A DNA stretch of 64,000 bases from positions 2,682,001 to 2,746,000 of the forward strand of contig NC_008347.1 of NCBI RefSeq assembly GCF_000014745.1. Reading direction: 5' to 3'. The translations under genes and the position numbers were made by a program. The first letter of the stretch is position 1, and every line of letters starts with the position of its first letter. The notes below the pieces were generated by a model. It had not been told where the DNA came from, did no database searches, and saw only the letters and a program-made list of their open reading frames with translations. Positions 27,124 through 36,765 of this stretch are shown in pieces. The stretch is from Maricaulis maris MCS10 (GTDB taxonomy: Bacteria > Pseudomonadota > Alphaproteobacteria > Caulobacterales > Maricaulaceae).

Positions 27124-30100
27124 TCAGGCCCAGCCGTCGGATGCATCATCCGACAGGGTCATCATCTGCAAATCACGCGCGTCGAACACGTTGGTGAACG
27201 CGTTGGCCTGGAAGAATTCGAGACCATAATTTCCGGCTTCAGCGGCCTCGCTGACCGGCAGACCTGCGGCAGCCGGATCAGTCAGCGTCTCGAAAACCGG
27301 ATGCCCCTTGTCTGCCTGGAGAGCCCCCTCCAATTCAACAGGCCATTCGAGCATGGCGTCACGGAAATCACCGCGGGCATCTTCACCGTTGCGCCAGAAG
27401 TTCGGGCCGACTTCGCCACGGAAATCGCCGATTGAGTCCGACAGGTTCAGCAGCAGGGCCAGATCACCATCGCTGAGATGCGGATAGACATGCTCGGAAC
27501 GATCCCCCTTCTCACCATCTTGCAGACCATCCATGACCGGGCGATCGGCGTCAGGGTCGAACTCGTTGGGATTGAAGGGTGCCAGCGCCGGCATGTCGTC
27601 AGGATCAAGACCTTCTCGACCGGCGAAGTCCGGATCCCCGAAGTATTCCGGATTGCTGGTGCCGCCGTCATAAACGATGGTTTCAACACTGATCAGCTCG
27701 ACGACACCGTCCGGTGCGCCGGTGCGATTGTCGGTGACAACGGTATTGCCGGAGCCGTTTGTCGTCAGGCTGTAATCGGTGGACGCACCGGAGAAGACAA
27801 CCGTGTCTGATCCGCTACCGCCATCAAAAACATCGCTGCCGCCGGAGGCATAGAAACGGTCCCCGCCGCCGCCGCCGGTCAGGACATTGTTGGCATCATT
27901 GCCGATAAAGATGTCATTGCCGGCGCCGCCAATGGCATTTTCAATGACCGTACCGCGAGCGATACCGACATTGCCTTCACGACCCATCAGGTCCGAATAA
28001 GCCTGCTCGCGCAGGTCAAATGTCTGGTTCGCCGACGACCCGGAATAGTCCATCGTATCGGTGCCGCCGGTATCAAAGATTGTGAAACTGACGGGGTTCG
28101 AATGCGCGGTTGCGTCGAAGATCACATTTCCGGCGGTAGAGTTATAGCCGTAGGTGGTGTCACCGCCGCGCGTTGACGTGGAACCGCCATACATGTCCAG
28201 AACCGCAATGATATCGGCAACCTGCGGCCCGATGACATAACCAAAATCGGCATCGATGAAGGTGTTCTCGTTCTGCGAGAAGTACGACATCACCGAGGCC
28301 TGCCAGGAATCGTTCAGATAGATGGCGTCCACGGCATAATCGGCGGAGCCGTCATAGGGGCCACCGTGGCCGAGGCCGAGGGCATGACCGATCTCGTGAA
28401 TGTAGGTCTGGAAGGAATAGCCGTCGATATTGGTTCCATATGTGTCGAGCCAAGCTGTACCAACATTGACGCTGGCAGCGGTGATGAAGCCGCCAGATGT
28501 CGCGTCGGGCCCTGCAAAGGCACCTTCCTCATCATCGTCAAACGTGATTTCGCCACCCGTTGCCACCTCGGTAAAACTGATCCCCGTAATGTCTTCCCAC
28601 AATTGCAGGGCCGCACGCGCCAGGGTCTGGCCGGCCACGGTCAGAGCGGTGATGTTGACCGTGATCGTGTCGCCGGCGGAGCGGTCCCACTGCAGGCCAC
28701 CGAAGCCGTTTGAATCGAGATAGTCACCGATTTCCTGGTAATTCCACGCGGTCAGCGGGTCCGTGTGGCGAACCTGCAGGGTGTACTGGCCGGACAGGGT
28801 TGCCCCGCTGTCCGGCTCCCAGGCGCCGACTGAAACGTAATAGGTACCCGACGTCGTGGCGGTGAAGCCGAGACGTGAATCCGTATTCACGCCAAGGGTG
28901 ATGTCGTCATTCTCGGCGATCAGTGTTCCCGATGCGTCATACAGGCGGATATAGGTGTCATCGAGCTCAACACCGGCTCCACCGGACCCAAAGGCGTCGA
29001 ATTGGTAGCGCTGCCCCGCTTCCAGCGTGACGGCCACCCAGTCGCGATCACCTGCCACTTCGAGGGTGCCAGTAAAGTCGCCGCCCGAGACCATCTGGAT
29101 CTGGGTGGTGTCCCCTTCGGGAATATCAGCGGCCTCGTTGCTTACATCGCCGACCGTGATCGCGACCGCCTGGTCATTGGAATTGCTGCCATCGGATGCA
29201 GTGACAATGACATCGTACACATTGTCACTGCCGCTGTCGGTCGGGCTCTCGAAGTCCGGGGTTGTGAGGAAACGCAATTCACCGGTTGATGAATCGATGG
29301 CGAACAATGCCGCATCGGTCCCGGAGATCGAGTAGCTGACCGTGTCGCCGTCGGGGTCGACAGCCCGCGCGACATAAGCCGATGTCTGATTTTCCGAAAC
29401 GGTTTGGCTCGCCCCGGACGAGAAGACGGGCGCGCTGCCGCCAGACTCATCAACATCGGTGACGGTAACCGCGACCGCCTGGCTGTCCGTAAAGTCGCCA
29501 TCAGACACGGTGACGGTGAAATCATAGACGTTGTCAGCACCGGCATCGCCCGGATTTTCAAAGTCCGCCGGGGTTATGAATGATACCGCGCCAGTCGAGC
29601 TGTTGATCTGGAACAGCGCCGCATCGGTACCGGAGATTGAATAGCTCAGGCTGGCGCTATCGCCGTCCGTTGCCGTCGCTGTGTAGACCACCGCAGCACT
29701 GTTCTCGGCGATTGTCGCGGTGGCGCCGGAGGTAATCACTGGTGCCACATCATTCTCGTTCTCGACCGTGATGCTGACGGCTTGCGTCGTGGTCAGGACA
29801 CCGTCGGATGCACGCACATTGATCTCATAGACATTGTCCCCATTGGCATCGGCGGGCGTCTCGAAGTCAGGTGAGGCCACAAAGCTGACCGCGCCGGTTA
29901 CGGCGTTTACCGTGAACAAGGCTGCATCTGCGCCGGTGATCGAATAGGTGATCGCGTCGCCGTCTCCGTCGGTCGCCGCGATGGTATAGGCCACGCTCGT
30001 GTCGTTTTCGGTGTATGTTGCCGTGCCCGACGAAGAGATCACCGGTGCTGAGTTCACATTGTTGACGGTGACACTCAGCGCCTGGGTGACATTGGTCGTT

Positions 30101-32019
30101 CCATCACTGACCTGCAGAGCGAGATCATAGACATTGTCGGTATCCGCGTCGGTCGGATTCTCGAAGTCCGGCGAGGCGATGAAGCTCAATTCTCCGGTCG
30201 CGCTGTCAATCGTGAACAGCGCGCCGTCGCCGCCCGCCACAATCGAATAGGTGAGCGTGTCGCCATCGCCATCGGTCGCGGTGGCAGTATAGAAACTGCC
30301 GGTCGAGTCTTCATCAACCGCATCGACCGTCGCCGACGTGAAGACCGGAGCGAACTCATCCTGATTGGTGACCGTGATCGAAACCGCCTGCGTATCGACA
30401 TTGCTGCCATCAGACGCGGTGACGGTGATCTCGTAAACATTATTGCCGTCGGCATCGAGCGGCACTTCAAAATCGGGCGGCGCGAGGAAACTGACCTCAC
30501 CGGAGGTAGCGTTGATCGTGAACAGCGCAGCATCGGCGCCGGACAGCGAATAGGACAGGGCCGCGCCTTCCGGATCGGTCGCCGTCGCGGTGTAGACCAC
30601 GCCCGAATTGTTCTCTGACGTGCCGGCGGTCGCCGCCGAGGTCACCACCGGCGCCTCGTTCACATCATTGACGGTGACCTGAACAATTTGGGTCGTGACT
30701 GTGGTCCCGTCACTGGCACTCACGGTGACGTCGTAGACATTGTCCGTATCGCCGTCAGCCGGTGCCTCGAAATCCGGAGGCGCGAGGAAGGTCAGTGCGC
30801 CGGTTGCGCTGTCGATCGCGAACAACGCGCTATCTCCGGCCGTCCCCAGCGAATAGATGATGGTCGAGTTGTCCGGATCCGCCGCAACGGCCGTGTAGAC
30901 GGTGCCGGTGGCGTTCTCGTCGAAGCTCGCGGTGGTACCGGAAGAGAACGTCGCGGGGCCTTCATCCACGGGATCAACAGTGATGGAGACCGCCTGGTCG
31001 GTCGAATTAGTTCCATCGGACGCCGTCACCGTGACTTCGTAGACATTGTCGCCATCGGCATCAGCCGGGCTCTCAAAGTCAGGTGCAGCGATGAAGCTGA
31101 TGGCTCCGGTCACGGGATCAATGGCAAAAAGGGCCGCATCAGCGCCTGACAACGTGTAGGTTAGCGCCGCGCCTTCCGGATCGGTGGCAGCCGCCGTGTA
31201 AACGGTACCCGTCGTGTTTTCATCGACCGAAGCCGTGGCTCCCGACGTGAAGCTGGGAGCTTCATCCACGTCGTCAACGGTGATCGTGACGGTCTGGTCT
31301 GTGGTGTTGGTGCCGTCGGAGGCCCGGATGGTGACCTCATAGACATTATCACCATCAGCATCGGCCGGCGCTTCGAAATCGGGCGTCGCGGTGAATGTCA
31401 GAGCGCCGGTCGAACTGTTGATCGAGAATGCGCCAGAGTCTGCGCCACCGCTGATCGAGAAAGAAATGGTATTGCCGTCAGCATCCGTGGCGGTCGCCGT
31501 ATAAACGCTTCCGGTCGTGTTTTCGTCCACGCTTGCAGTCGTCGCCGAGCTGAATACTGGCGGGTTGGTGTTGGGCGTTGGTGTCGGGGCGGGGCTGGAA
31601 CCTCCGCCGCCGCCGCCTCCCGCCGCCGCGCCGAGCAGGCCTGCGCCACCCAGTACGCCGAGAATGGCCGCGCCTCCGCCGCCACCGGCAGCAGCCGCCG
31701 AAGCGCCAAGCAGAGAGTTCGCTTCGATTGCGGCTTCAGAGATGAAATAAAGTCCATCAACGACCGCGACATCATTGGCTGCGATCAACACAGTCCGGCC
31801 ATCGGACATGACCAATTGCATGGAACCATCAGCGGCCACATCAACACGCGAGACACCGCTGAGATCAGACAGCGGGGTAAACCCGTCCGGCGGCCCTGCA
31901 GCCTCACCCTGGGCGTGCGCACCGCCGGCCAGCAAAAGAGCACCGCCGGTCGCCATGGCGGTCGTCAGGAGCGCATTGCGCACGGTTGAAGCTTTTTCGG
32001 TCTTGTTGACAACAGGCAT
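27124..32019 (-). CDS. Secreted cadherin-repeat M10 metallopeptidase with RTX repeats
   Basis: A 1631-residue protein. Residues 1-37 look like a Sec signal peptide ending AHAQ. Residues about 105-140 are Gly/Ala-rich, then about 152-960 hold eight cadherin-like modules of about 100 residues. Next comes a pre-peptidase (PPC-like) domain (GDRDWVAVTLEAGQRY), then an M10/serralysin-type catalytic domain with HEIGHALGLGH at 28366-28398 and the Met-turn VMSYF. Calcium-binding RTX nonapeptides follow (GGAGNDIFIG, GGGGGDRFYA). The start ATG 32019 has GGGAGAG upstream. It lies directly downstream of TolC, HlyD and ABC genes on the same strand, so it is the likely type I substrate: a calcium-stabilised extracellular protease or adhesin. 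A signal peptide on an RTX protein is odd. Confidence 0.85.
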   Translation of the reverse strand: MPVVNKTEKASTVRNALLTTAMATGGALLLAGGAHAQGEAAGPPDGFTPLSDLSGVSRVDVAADGSMQLVMSDGRTVLIAANDVAVVDGLYFISEAAIEANSLLGASAAAAGGGGGAAILGVLGGAGLLGAAAGGGGGGGSSPAPTPTPNTNPPVFSSATTASVDENTTGSVYTATATDADGNTISFSISGGADSGAFSINSSTGALTFTATPDFEAPADADGDNVYEVTIRASDGTNTTDQTVTITVDDVDEAPSFTSGATASVDENTTGTVYTAAATDPEGAALTYTLSGADAALFAIDPVTGAISFIAAPDFESPADADGDNVYEVTVTASDGTNSTDQAVSITVDPVDEGPATFSSGTTASFDENATGTVYTAVAADPDNSTIIYSLGTAGDSALFAIDSATGALTFLAPPDFEAPADGDTDNVYDVTVSASDGTTVTTQIVQVTVNDVNEAPVVTSAATAGTSENNSGVVYTATATDPEGAALSYSLSGADAALFTINATSGEVSFLAPPDFEVPLDADGNNVYEITVTASDGSNVDTQAVSITVTNQDEFAPVFTSATVDAVDEDSTGSFYTATATDGDGDTLTYSIVAGGDGALFTIDSATGELSFIASPDFENPTDADTDNVYDLALQVSDGTTNVTQALSVTVNNVNSAPVISSSGTATYTENDTSVAYTIAATDGDGDAITYSITGADAALFTVNAVTGAVSFVASPDFETPADANGDNVYEINVRASDGVLTTTQAVSITVENENDVAPVITSGATATIAENSAAVVYTATATDGDSASLSYSISGTDAALFQINSSTGAVSFITPADFENPGDAGADNVYDFTVTVSDGDFTDSQAVAVTVTDVDESGGSAPVFSSGASQTVSENQTSAYVARAVDPDGDTVSYSISGTDAALFAIDSSTGELRFLTTPDFESPTDSGSDNVYDVIVTASDGSNSNDQAVAITVGDVSNEAADIPEGDTTQIQMVSGGDFTGTLEVAGDRDWVAVTLEAGQRYQFDAFGSGGAGVELDDTYIRLYDASGTLIAENDDITLGVNTDSRLGFTATTSGTYYVSVGAWEPDSGATLSGQYTLQVRHTDPLTAWNYQEIGDYLDSNGFGGLQWDRSAGDTITVNITALTVAGQTLARAALQLWEDITGISFTEVATGGEITFDDDEEGAFAGPDATSGGFITAASVNVGTAWLDTYGTNIDGYSFQTYIHEIGHALGLGHGGPYDGSADYAVDAIYLNDSWQASVMSYFSQNENTFIDADFGYVIGPQVADIIAVLDMYGGSTSTRGGDTTYGYNSTAGNVIFDATAHSNPVSFTIFDTGGTDTMDYSGSSANQTFDLREQAYSDLMGREGNVGIARGTVIENAIGGAGNDIFIGNDANNVLTGGGGGDRFYASGGSDVFDGGSGSDTVVFSGASTDYSLTTNGSGNTVVTDNRTGAPDGVVELISVETIVYDGGTSNPEYFGDPDFAGREGLDPDDMPALAPFNPNEFDPDADRPVMDGLQDGEKGDRSEHVYPHLSDGDLALLLNLSDSIGDFRGEVGPNFWRNGEDARGDFRDAMLEWPVELEGALQADKGHPVFETLTDPAAAGLPVSEAAEAGNYGLEFFQANAFTNVFDARDLQMMTLSDDASDGWA
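29145..31566 (-). repeat. Eight tandem cadherin-like coding repeats (about 300 bp each)
   Basis: Each module carries the pattern SVDEN...YTATATD.DG...YSISGxDAALFxIxxxTGxxxFxxxPDFExPxDxxxDNVYxxxVxASDG. The units diverge at DNA level but keep register, so the count may change by recombination between strains. Confidence 0.85.
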
Positions 32020-32117
32020 GATTGATCTCTCCCGACGATCTTCTTGTTTCCACACGGCGTTACAACGGCGTCGAGCGACATTCGGCCAATGCGGCACACG
32101 GTCGAACCGAAAACATG

Positions 32118-32159
32118 CGGTACTCAATTTCTCCCGAAATCGATGCTCACAGAGTACCG
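32118..32159. promoter_or_regulatory. Inverted repeat in the peptidase leader
   Basis: CGGTACTC (32118-32125) is matched by GAGTACCG (32152-32159), with a second small inverted repeat ATTTC/GAAAT between them. It sits about 100-140 bases upstream of the peptidase start in a 258-base spacer that otherwise shows no gene. It could be an operator or an mRNA leader hairpin. Confidence 0.35.
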
Positions 32160-32277
32160 ATTTCACCCCCTATAAGACAGACCCGAGTTATGCTGCCCGC
32201 CTGTCACCCCTTCGACCGACGACCACGGCATTGAACCCGGTTGCACCTCGACACCGTTCACTGCACCCGCGCAAGCG

Positions 32278-33624
32278 TCAAGGCACTTCGTGAGCGCGTT
32301 CTGTTTCAGACCGCGGGCGCGGCATGCGTGCCGTCAGCCCCAACAACTCGAGACGCTGCCGGAGCAGCGAGAAACGCGCTCCAATGACGTCGAGTTCGGC
32401 ACGCTCATAGGCGAGCCTGGCATCGATCAGATCTGGCAAAGTCCCCAGGCCATAGTCAAATTCGCCGGAGACTGCGTCGAAATACTCGAACTGCGAACGG
32501 GCGACAGCCTCGCGACGAACCAGTTGCGCCTGCAATGACATGGAGCGGCGAAAGACGATTTCCGCCTGCTCACGCAATTGTCGCTGCAATGACCGCAAGC
32601 CGCTTTCTTCCTGTTCCAGACGGGCGACCGCGCGGTCGCTGCGCGCTCGCAAGGCGTCGCCGGTATACAAGGGCACCGAGACATCGATCCCGACCCGGTC
32701 CCGGGCATCCCAGGTTTCACTGAAATCATCATAGACATACGAGGCGATACCCACCGCTTCGATGACCGGCATCCGGCTGCGGCGCGCCCGCTCACGCTGG
32801 GCATCAAGCACCCGGACCGCTTCAGCCTGCGCGGCTATGCCGGGATTTTGGGTCAACGTCAGATCGACCGCATCATGAACTGTCGTCACGCCATCAAGAG
32901 CCCGTGCCAGATCATCGGCTACCGCATTGGCATCACACAAGGCCCCGGGAGCGTAGCCGGTGTATTCGCGTATCCGCGTACCGGCCCGCTCTCTCATAAA
33001 GCTCAACTCGAGCGCATCGGCCTCGGCCTCGGCCAATTGAGCCGCGATTTGGGCGCGATCAGCACGGGTGGCGCCGCCAGTCTCCAGCAAGGCTTCGACC
33101 GCAACGCGTTGGCGGTCAAAATAGTCACGGCGTTCGGCGATCACATTGATCATGGCATCTGCCTCCAGATGCGTCAGATACGCATCAGCCAGCCGGCTGG
33201 ATGCATCGATCTGCTGGGTCCGCAATTCATGCGCCCTTTGATCTATCGAACGGCTGGCAGCGGCCATCGCATAGTGGGAATCACCAAAGTCGTAGAGACG
33301 TTGGGACAATCTGACCCCGACCTGATTTTCGATCTGGCTGCCGGTCAGGCCGCTATCGCCGGATGCAGTCCGTCCGAACGTGGAAACCTGCGGCAGCCTG
33401 AGCGACTCGGCTTCCCGATAATCGGCAGCGGCCTCATCCTGTCGCGCCGCCGCCCCGGCCACTTCCGGCGCGCGCTCTGCAGCCAGCAGCAGTGCGGTCT
33501 CAAACGACAGGCAACTATCCGGCTGAGCGGCCGCATGGCCCGTCAGCCCCGCAAGAGCACACAGGACGATCCCGATCGAGAGAGGTCGCGTACGGGAAAC
33601 ACAATTGAACTTCATCACCATCAC
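32278..33624 (-). CDS. TolC-family outer-membrane factor of the type I system
   Basis: A 448-residue protein with a signal peptide (about residues 1-34, ending GHAAAQ) and the two-fold repeated coiled-coil layout of TolC-type channels: alternating long helices and the strands VGVRLSQRLYDFGD and VGIDVSVPLYTGDALRAR. Its ATG overlaps the HlyD stop by 4 bases (ATGA), so it is translationally coupled. It would form the outer-membrane tunnel for the peptidase encoded next. The C-terminus is short and Arg-rich. Confidence 0.88.
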   Translation of the reverse strand: MMVMKFNCVSRTRPLSIGIVLCALAGLTGHAAAQPDSCLSFETALLLAAERAPEVAGAAARQDEAAADYREAESLRLPQVSTFGRTASGDSGLTGSQIENQVGVRLSQRLYDFGDSHYAMAAASRSIDQRAHELRTQQIDASSRLADAYLTHLEADAMINVIAERRDYFDRQRVAVEALLETGGATRADRAQIAAQLAEAEADALELSFMRERAGTRIREYTGYAPGALCDANAVADDLARALDGVTTVHDAVDLTLTQNPGIAAQAEAVRVLDAQRERARRSRMPVIEAVGIASYVYDDFSETWDARDRVGIDVSVPLYTGDALRARSDRAVARLEQEESGLRSLQRQLREQAEIVFRRSMSLQAQLVRREAVARSQFEYFDAVSGEFDYGLGTLPDLIDARLAYERAELDVIGARFSLLRQRLELLGLTARMPRPRSETERAHEVP

Positions 33625-34934
33625 CCGGTCCGGGCGCCGCGAAACAGCGACTCGCTGATTGGCTCGAACAGATAGTCGAGTGTAGTCCGACTTGAGCCTG
33701 AGAAGATGAAAACTTCGACCGGCATCCCCGGAATGACATCCAGTTCGCCCAGGCGCGCAGCCTGGTCTGCCGGGATGCGAATTCGAACTTCATAATAGGA
33801 CACGCCGGTATTCTGGTCGGTTTTCAAATCCGCACTGACGCTGATCACTTCGCCATCCAGGCGCGGCGTCATCCAGCTCTTGTAGGCGGTCAGCCGTGTG
33901 CGCACGGCCTGTCCTTCATACACCGCTGCCCTGTCGGCCGGCTGGACGCGGACAGAGGCCGTCATTTCGCCAACAGCCGGGACAATTTCCAGTATGGCCT
34001 CACCGGGCCTGACCACACCACCCCGTGTGGCGAACCGCAAATTGAGGACTTCGCCGGACAGGGGCGCGACCACAACCGACCGGTTCAACACATCCTGCGC
34101 CGCTGCAATCCGTTCTCCGGCCTGCTCGAGCTGACTGCGCACTTCGAGTTGATCGGCGGATATCTGTCGCAGGAAAGCAGCTTCGGTCTGGGCAATTTGT
34201 CCGTCCAGATCCTGTTCCAGTGTCGCCGCTTGCTGGGCATCGGTCCGCAGCCGGGAAATATCGGCTTCCAGAGCGGCGACATCCCGTTCCATGCCACGCA
34301 ATTCATCAAGCCGCGCCATCTGCCGCTCATAGCGTTCACGCAACAAGCTGAGCTGTTCTTCAGCCGCCGCAATGACACGCTGGGTCACACGAATCTGCTG
34401 GGCATGAAGATCCCGCGACGAGCGAGCGCCATCGCGACGTGCTGTCAGGACCGCGATATCGGCCCGGAAGGATTGCATTTGCTGGCGGAACAGGTCGCTC
34501 TGCCGGGCCATGACCGCCTGGCGCTGGTCCACCGTCAGGTCGAGCGTGTCCAGAGGCGAGAAGTCAGGCTCCTCCAGCCCTTCCCGCAAGGCCGCGAGGC
34601 GCTGCTGGGACCCCGTCAGGGTGGCAATTTCCTGCAGCAACTCATCTCGCACCGCGAGCGATGCGGTTTCCTGCAGGGTCAGCAGGGCCTCGCCGGCGGT
34701 GACCTGGTCACCGTCCCGCACCAACAATTCGTGGATGATGCCACCTTCCAGATGCTGCACCACTTGCCGGTCATTCTCGACAACGATCTGGCCCGCAGCG
34801 GGCACGCCCTCGGCGAGCGGTGCCAGTCCGGCCCAGGCCAGGAAACCACCAAGACCGATCAGACAGACCAGCGCCGACCGGCGCACAAAGCGGTCACGCA
34901 GGATACTGACAGTTCCGCCAGACCCCTCCATCAA
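33621..34934 (-). CDS. HlyD-family membrane-fusion protein of the type I system
   Basis: A 437-residue adaptor of PrtE/HlyD type. One N-terminal transmembrane segment (ALVCLIGLGGFLAWAGLAPL) is followed by the biotinyl-lipoyl half VVQHLEGGIIHELLVRDGD, a long periplasmic coiled coil (about residues 85-280), the second lipoyl half VVAPLSGEVLNLRF, and a C-terminal GMPVEVFI block typical of type I secretion adaptors. It overlaps the ABC gene and the TolC gene by 4 bases each. Confidence 0.9.
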   Translation of the reverse strand: MMEGSGGTVSILRDRFVRRSALVCLIGLGGFLAWAGLAPLAEGVPAAGQIVVENDRQVVQHLEGGIIHELLVRDGDQVTAGEALLTLQETASLAVRDELLQEIATLTGSQQRLAALREGLEEPDFSPLDTLDLTVDQRQAVMARQSDLFRQQMQSFRADIAVLTARRDGARSSRDLHAQQIRVTQRVIAAAEEQLSLLRERYERQMARLDELRGMERDVAALEADISRLRTDAQQAATLEQDLDGQIAQTEAAFLRQISADQLEVRSQLEQAGERIAAAQDVLNRSVVVAPLSGEVLNLRFATRGGVVRPGEAILEIVPAVGEMTASVRVQPADRAAVYEGQAVRTRLTAYKSWMTPRLDGEVISVSADLKTDQNTGVSYYEVRIRIPADQAARLGELDVIPGMPVEVFIFSGSSRTTLDYLFEPISESLFRGARTG

Positions 34935-36637
34935 GCAGCTCCCCCGCGACCCGAGACATGACTGCCCGCGCCCGGTCCGGTCGCCAGCTTGAGAAACTGC
35001 TCGGCAGGCGCCGCCATGACGTCCCCGTTCCGGACAAGCAGGACGGTCTTGGCGCGCTCGATCACACGGCGATCATGGGTCGCCGCGAGAATGATCGCGC
35101 CGCGTTCCGCGGCCTGACGCAGGGCGTTGACGAGGCCGGGTGCGGCTGCGGCATCGAGATTTGCAGTCGGTTCGTCCAGCAGCAACAGAACCGGGTCCCC
35201 GAACAGGGCCCGCGCCAGACCGATCATCTGGCGTTGACCGGCTGACAGGTGAGTGCCACCTGGACCAACTCGCGTGTCATACCCGTCGGGCAGCGACAGG
35301 ATGGTTTCATGCGCACCTGCCGCGCGCGCAGCGGCGATGATCGCGTCAGCATCCGCCTCACCAAGCCGGGCAATATTCTCGCCGACCGTGGCCGGCAGGA
35401 GTTCGACATCCTGCGGCACATAGCCGACATGACGTCCCCGATCCGGGCCCGGCCAGTCATGCAGATTGCGGCCGCCCAGACTCATGGCACCGGATCCCGG
35501 CTGCCAGGCGCCGGCCAGCGTCTGCAGGAGCGTCGTCTTGCCGGCCCCATTCCCGCCGGTGACCGCAACCAACTGGCCACCGGATGCTGACCAGCTGAAG
35601 GGACGGATCTGCGGTGCTTCCGCACCTGGAACGACAACCGAGAGCCGATCCAGTTTCAACTCGGCTGCCGGTCGTGGCAGCGGCGTGAAACGCGGCTCGG
35701 CCTCGGCCCCCTCGAGGCGTTCGGTCAGGCCTTTCCAGGCAGACCAGGTCTGAATGGTATTGCGCCAGCCGCCAACGATCTGGTCGATCGGTCCCAGCGT
35801 GCGGGCGAGGATGATTGACGAGGCGACGATGGCACCCGGTGAAATTTCCTGGCTCAGGGCCAGGGCGGCGCCGCCGCCCAGCACACAGATTTGCAGGATC
35901 TGCCGGGTCGATCTGGATATTGCCGAAAATTTCCCGTCATCCTTGGCCGCATCCATGGAAAAGCTCTGCCCGGCGCTCTGACTGGCCCGCCAACGGCGAA
36001 AGGCGGCGGGCACCAACCCCATCGCAGCCATGGCCGAGCGCTGCCGCTCAAGACCTGCTGCGAAATCCCCGGCACTGCGCAGTGCGCCTTGCGAGAACTG
36101 CCCCGCCTGGCGTGTGGTCAGTTCCGCTGTGACGGCGACGGCGAATACAATCGCCGCGCCGAGCAGACCGATCATTCCCAGCACCGGATGGATCAGGAAC
36201 AGCACCACCAGGAAGAGCGGCGCGAAGGGCAGGTCGGCAAATGGCAGAAGGGATCCGGATTGCAGCGCCGTCTGCACCCGCTGGATGGCACCCAGATCAC
36301 GCGCCAGGTGCGGCGCACCGGATTCTGTTTCGAAACGGGCAAAGGCGAGTGGCACCAGCAAGGCATCAAGCTCCTGCCCGGCCAGCGCGCTGACACGGCG
36401 ACGGCCGGCCTCGGCCGCGCCGTACACACCCAACAGGAATACAGCCAGGACCGATAGCCAGATCAGCGTGTCAGTTGAGGCCGATGACAGGACACGGTCA
36501 TAGACCTGCAGCATGTAGAGCGGAGACACCAGCAACAGTAGGTTCGACGCGAGGGAAAACCCGGCCAGCGCCGCCATGTAGGGCCGCAAACGCTGCCGGA
36601 CCTGCAGTGCCAGGGGTTCTTTCATACTCACTCCCAC
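34931..36637 (-). CDS. Type I secretion ABC transporter (PrtD-like)
   Basis: A 568-residue half-transporter. Five or six membrane segments occupy about 20-300, with the PrtD-family phrase LVSPLYMLQVYDRVL, followed by an ATPase domain with Walker A VTGGNGAGKTTLLQTL, signature HLSAGQRQMIGLARAL and Walker B LLLLDEPTANLD. There is no N-terminal peptidase domain, as expected for exporters of RTX proteins with uncleaved C-terminal signals. It leads the ABC-HlyD-TolC operon; the peptidase gene follows after a 258-base gap. Confidence 0.9.
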   Translation of the reverse strand: MGVSMKEPLALQVRQRLRPYMAALAGFSLASNLLLLVSPLYMLQVYDRVLSSASTDTLIWLSVLAVFLLGVYGAAEAGRRRVSALAGQELDALLVPLAFARFETESGAPHLARDLGAIQRVQTALQSGSLLPFADLPFAPLFLVVLFLIHPVLGMIGLLGAAIVFAVAVTAELTTRQAGQFSQGALRSAGDFAAGLERQRSAMAAMGLVPAAFRRWRASQSAGQSFSMDAAKDDGKFSAISRSTRQILQICVLGGGAALALSQEISPGAIVASSIILARTLGPIDQIVGGWRNTIQTWSAWKGLTERLEGAEAEPRFTPLPRPAAELKLDRLSVVVPGAEAPQIRPFSWSASGGQLVAVTGGNGAGKTTLLQTLAGAWQPGSGAMSLGGRNLHDWPGPDRGRHVGYVPQDVELLPATVGENIARLGEADADAIIAAARAAGAHETILSLPDGYDTRVGPGGTHLSAGQRQMIGLARALFGDPVLLLLDEPTANLDAAAAPGLVNALRQAAERGAIILAATHDRRVIERAKTVLLVRNGDVMAAPAEQFLKLATGPGAGSHVSGRGGAA

Positions 36638-36765
36638 CCGAACCGGCGCCCAAGGCGTGCCTGTGCCGGGTCAACATCAAACCCGTCCGGTCCCTTGCGG
36701 CAACGATAGCGTGAGGGCCGGGATTTCGCCAGAGCCTGCCCAGACTTGTGTGCATGATGGCGGCG

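Noticed and set aside
29145-31566. Regular repeats that could suggest a CRISPR array
   Set aside because: Period is about 300 bp and coding; the units are diverged cadherin-like modules, not short identical repeats with spacers.
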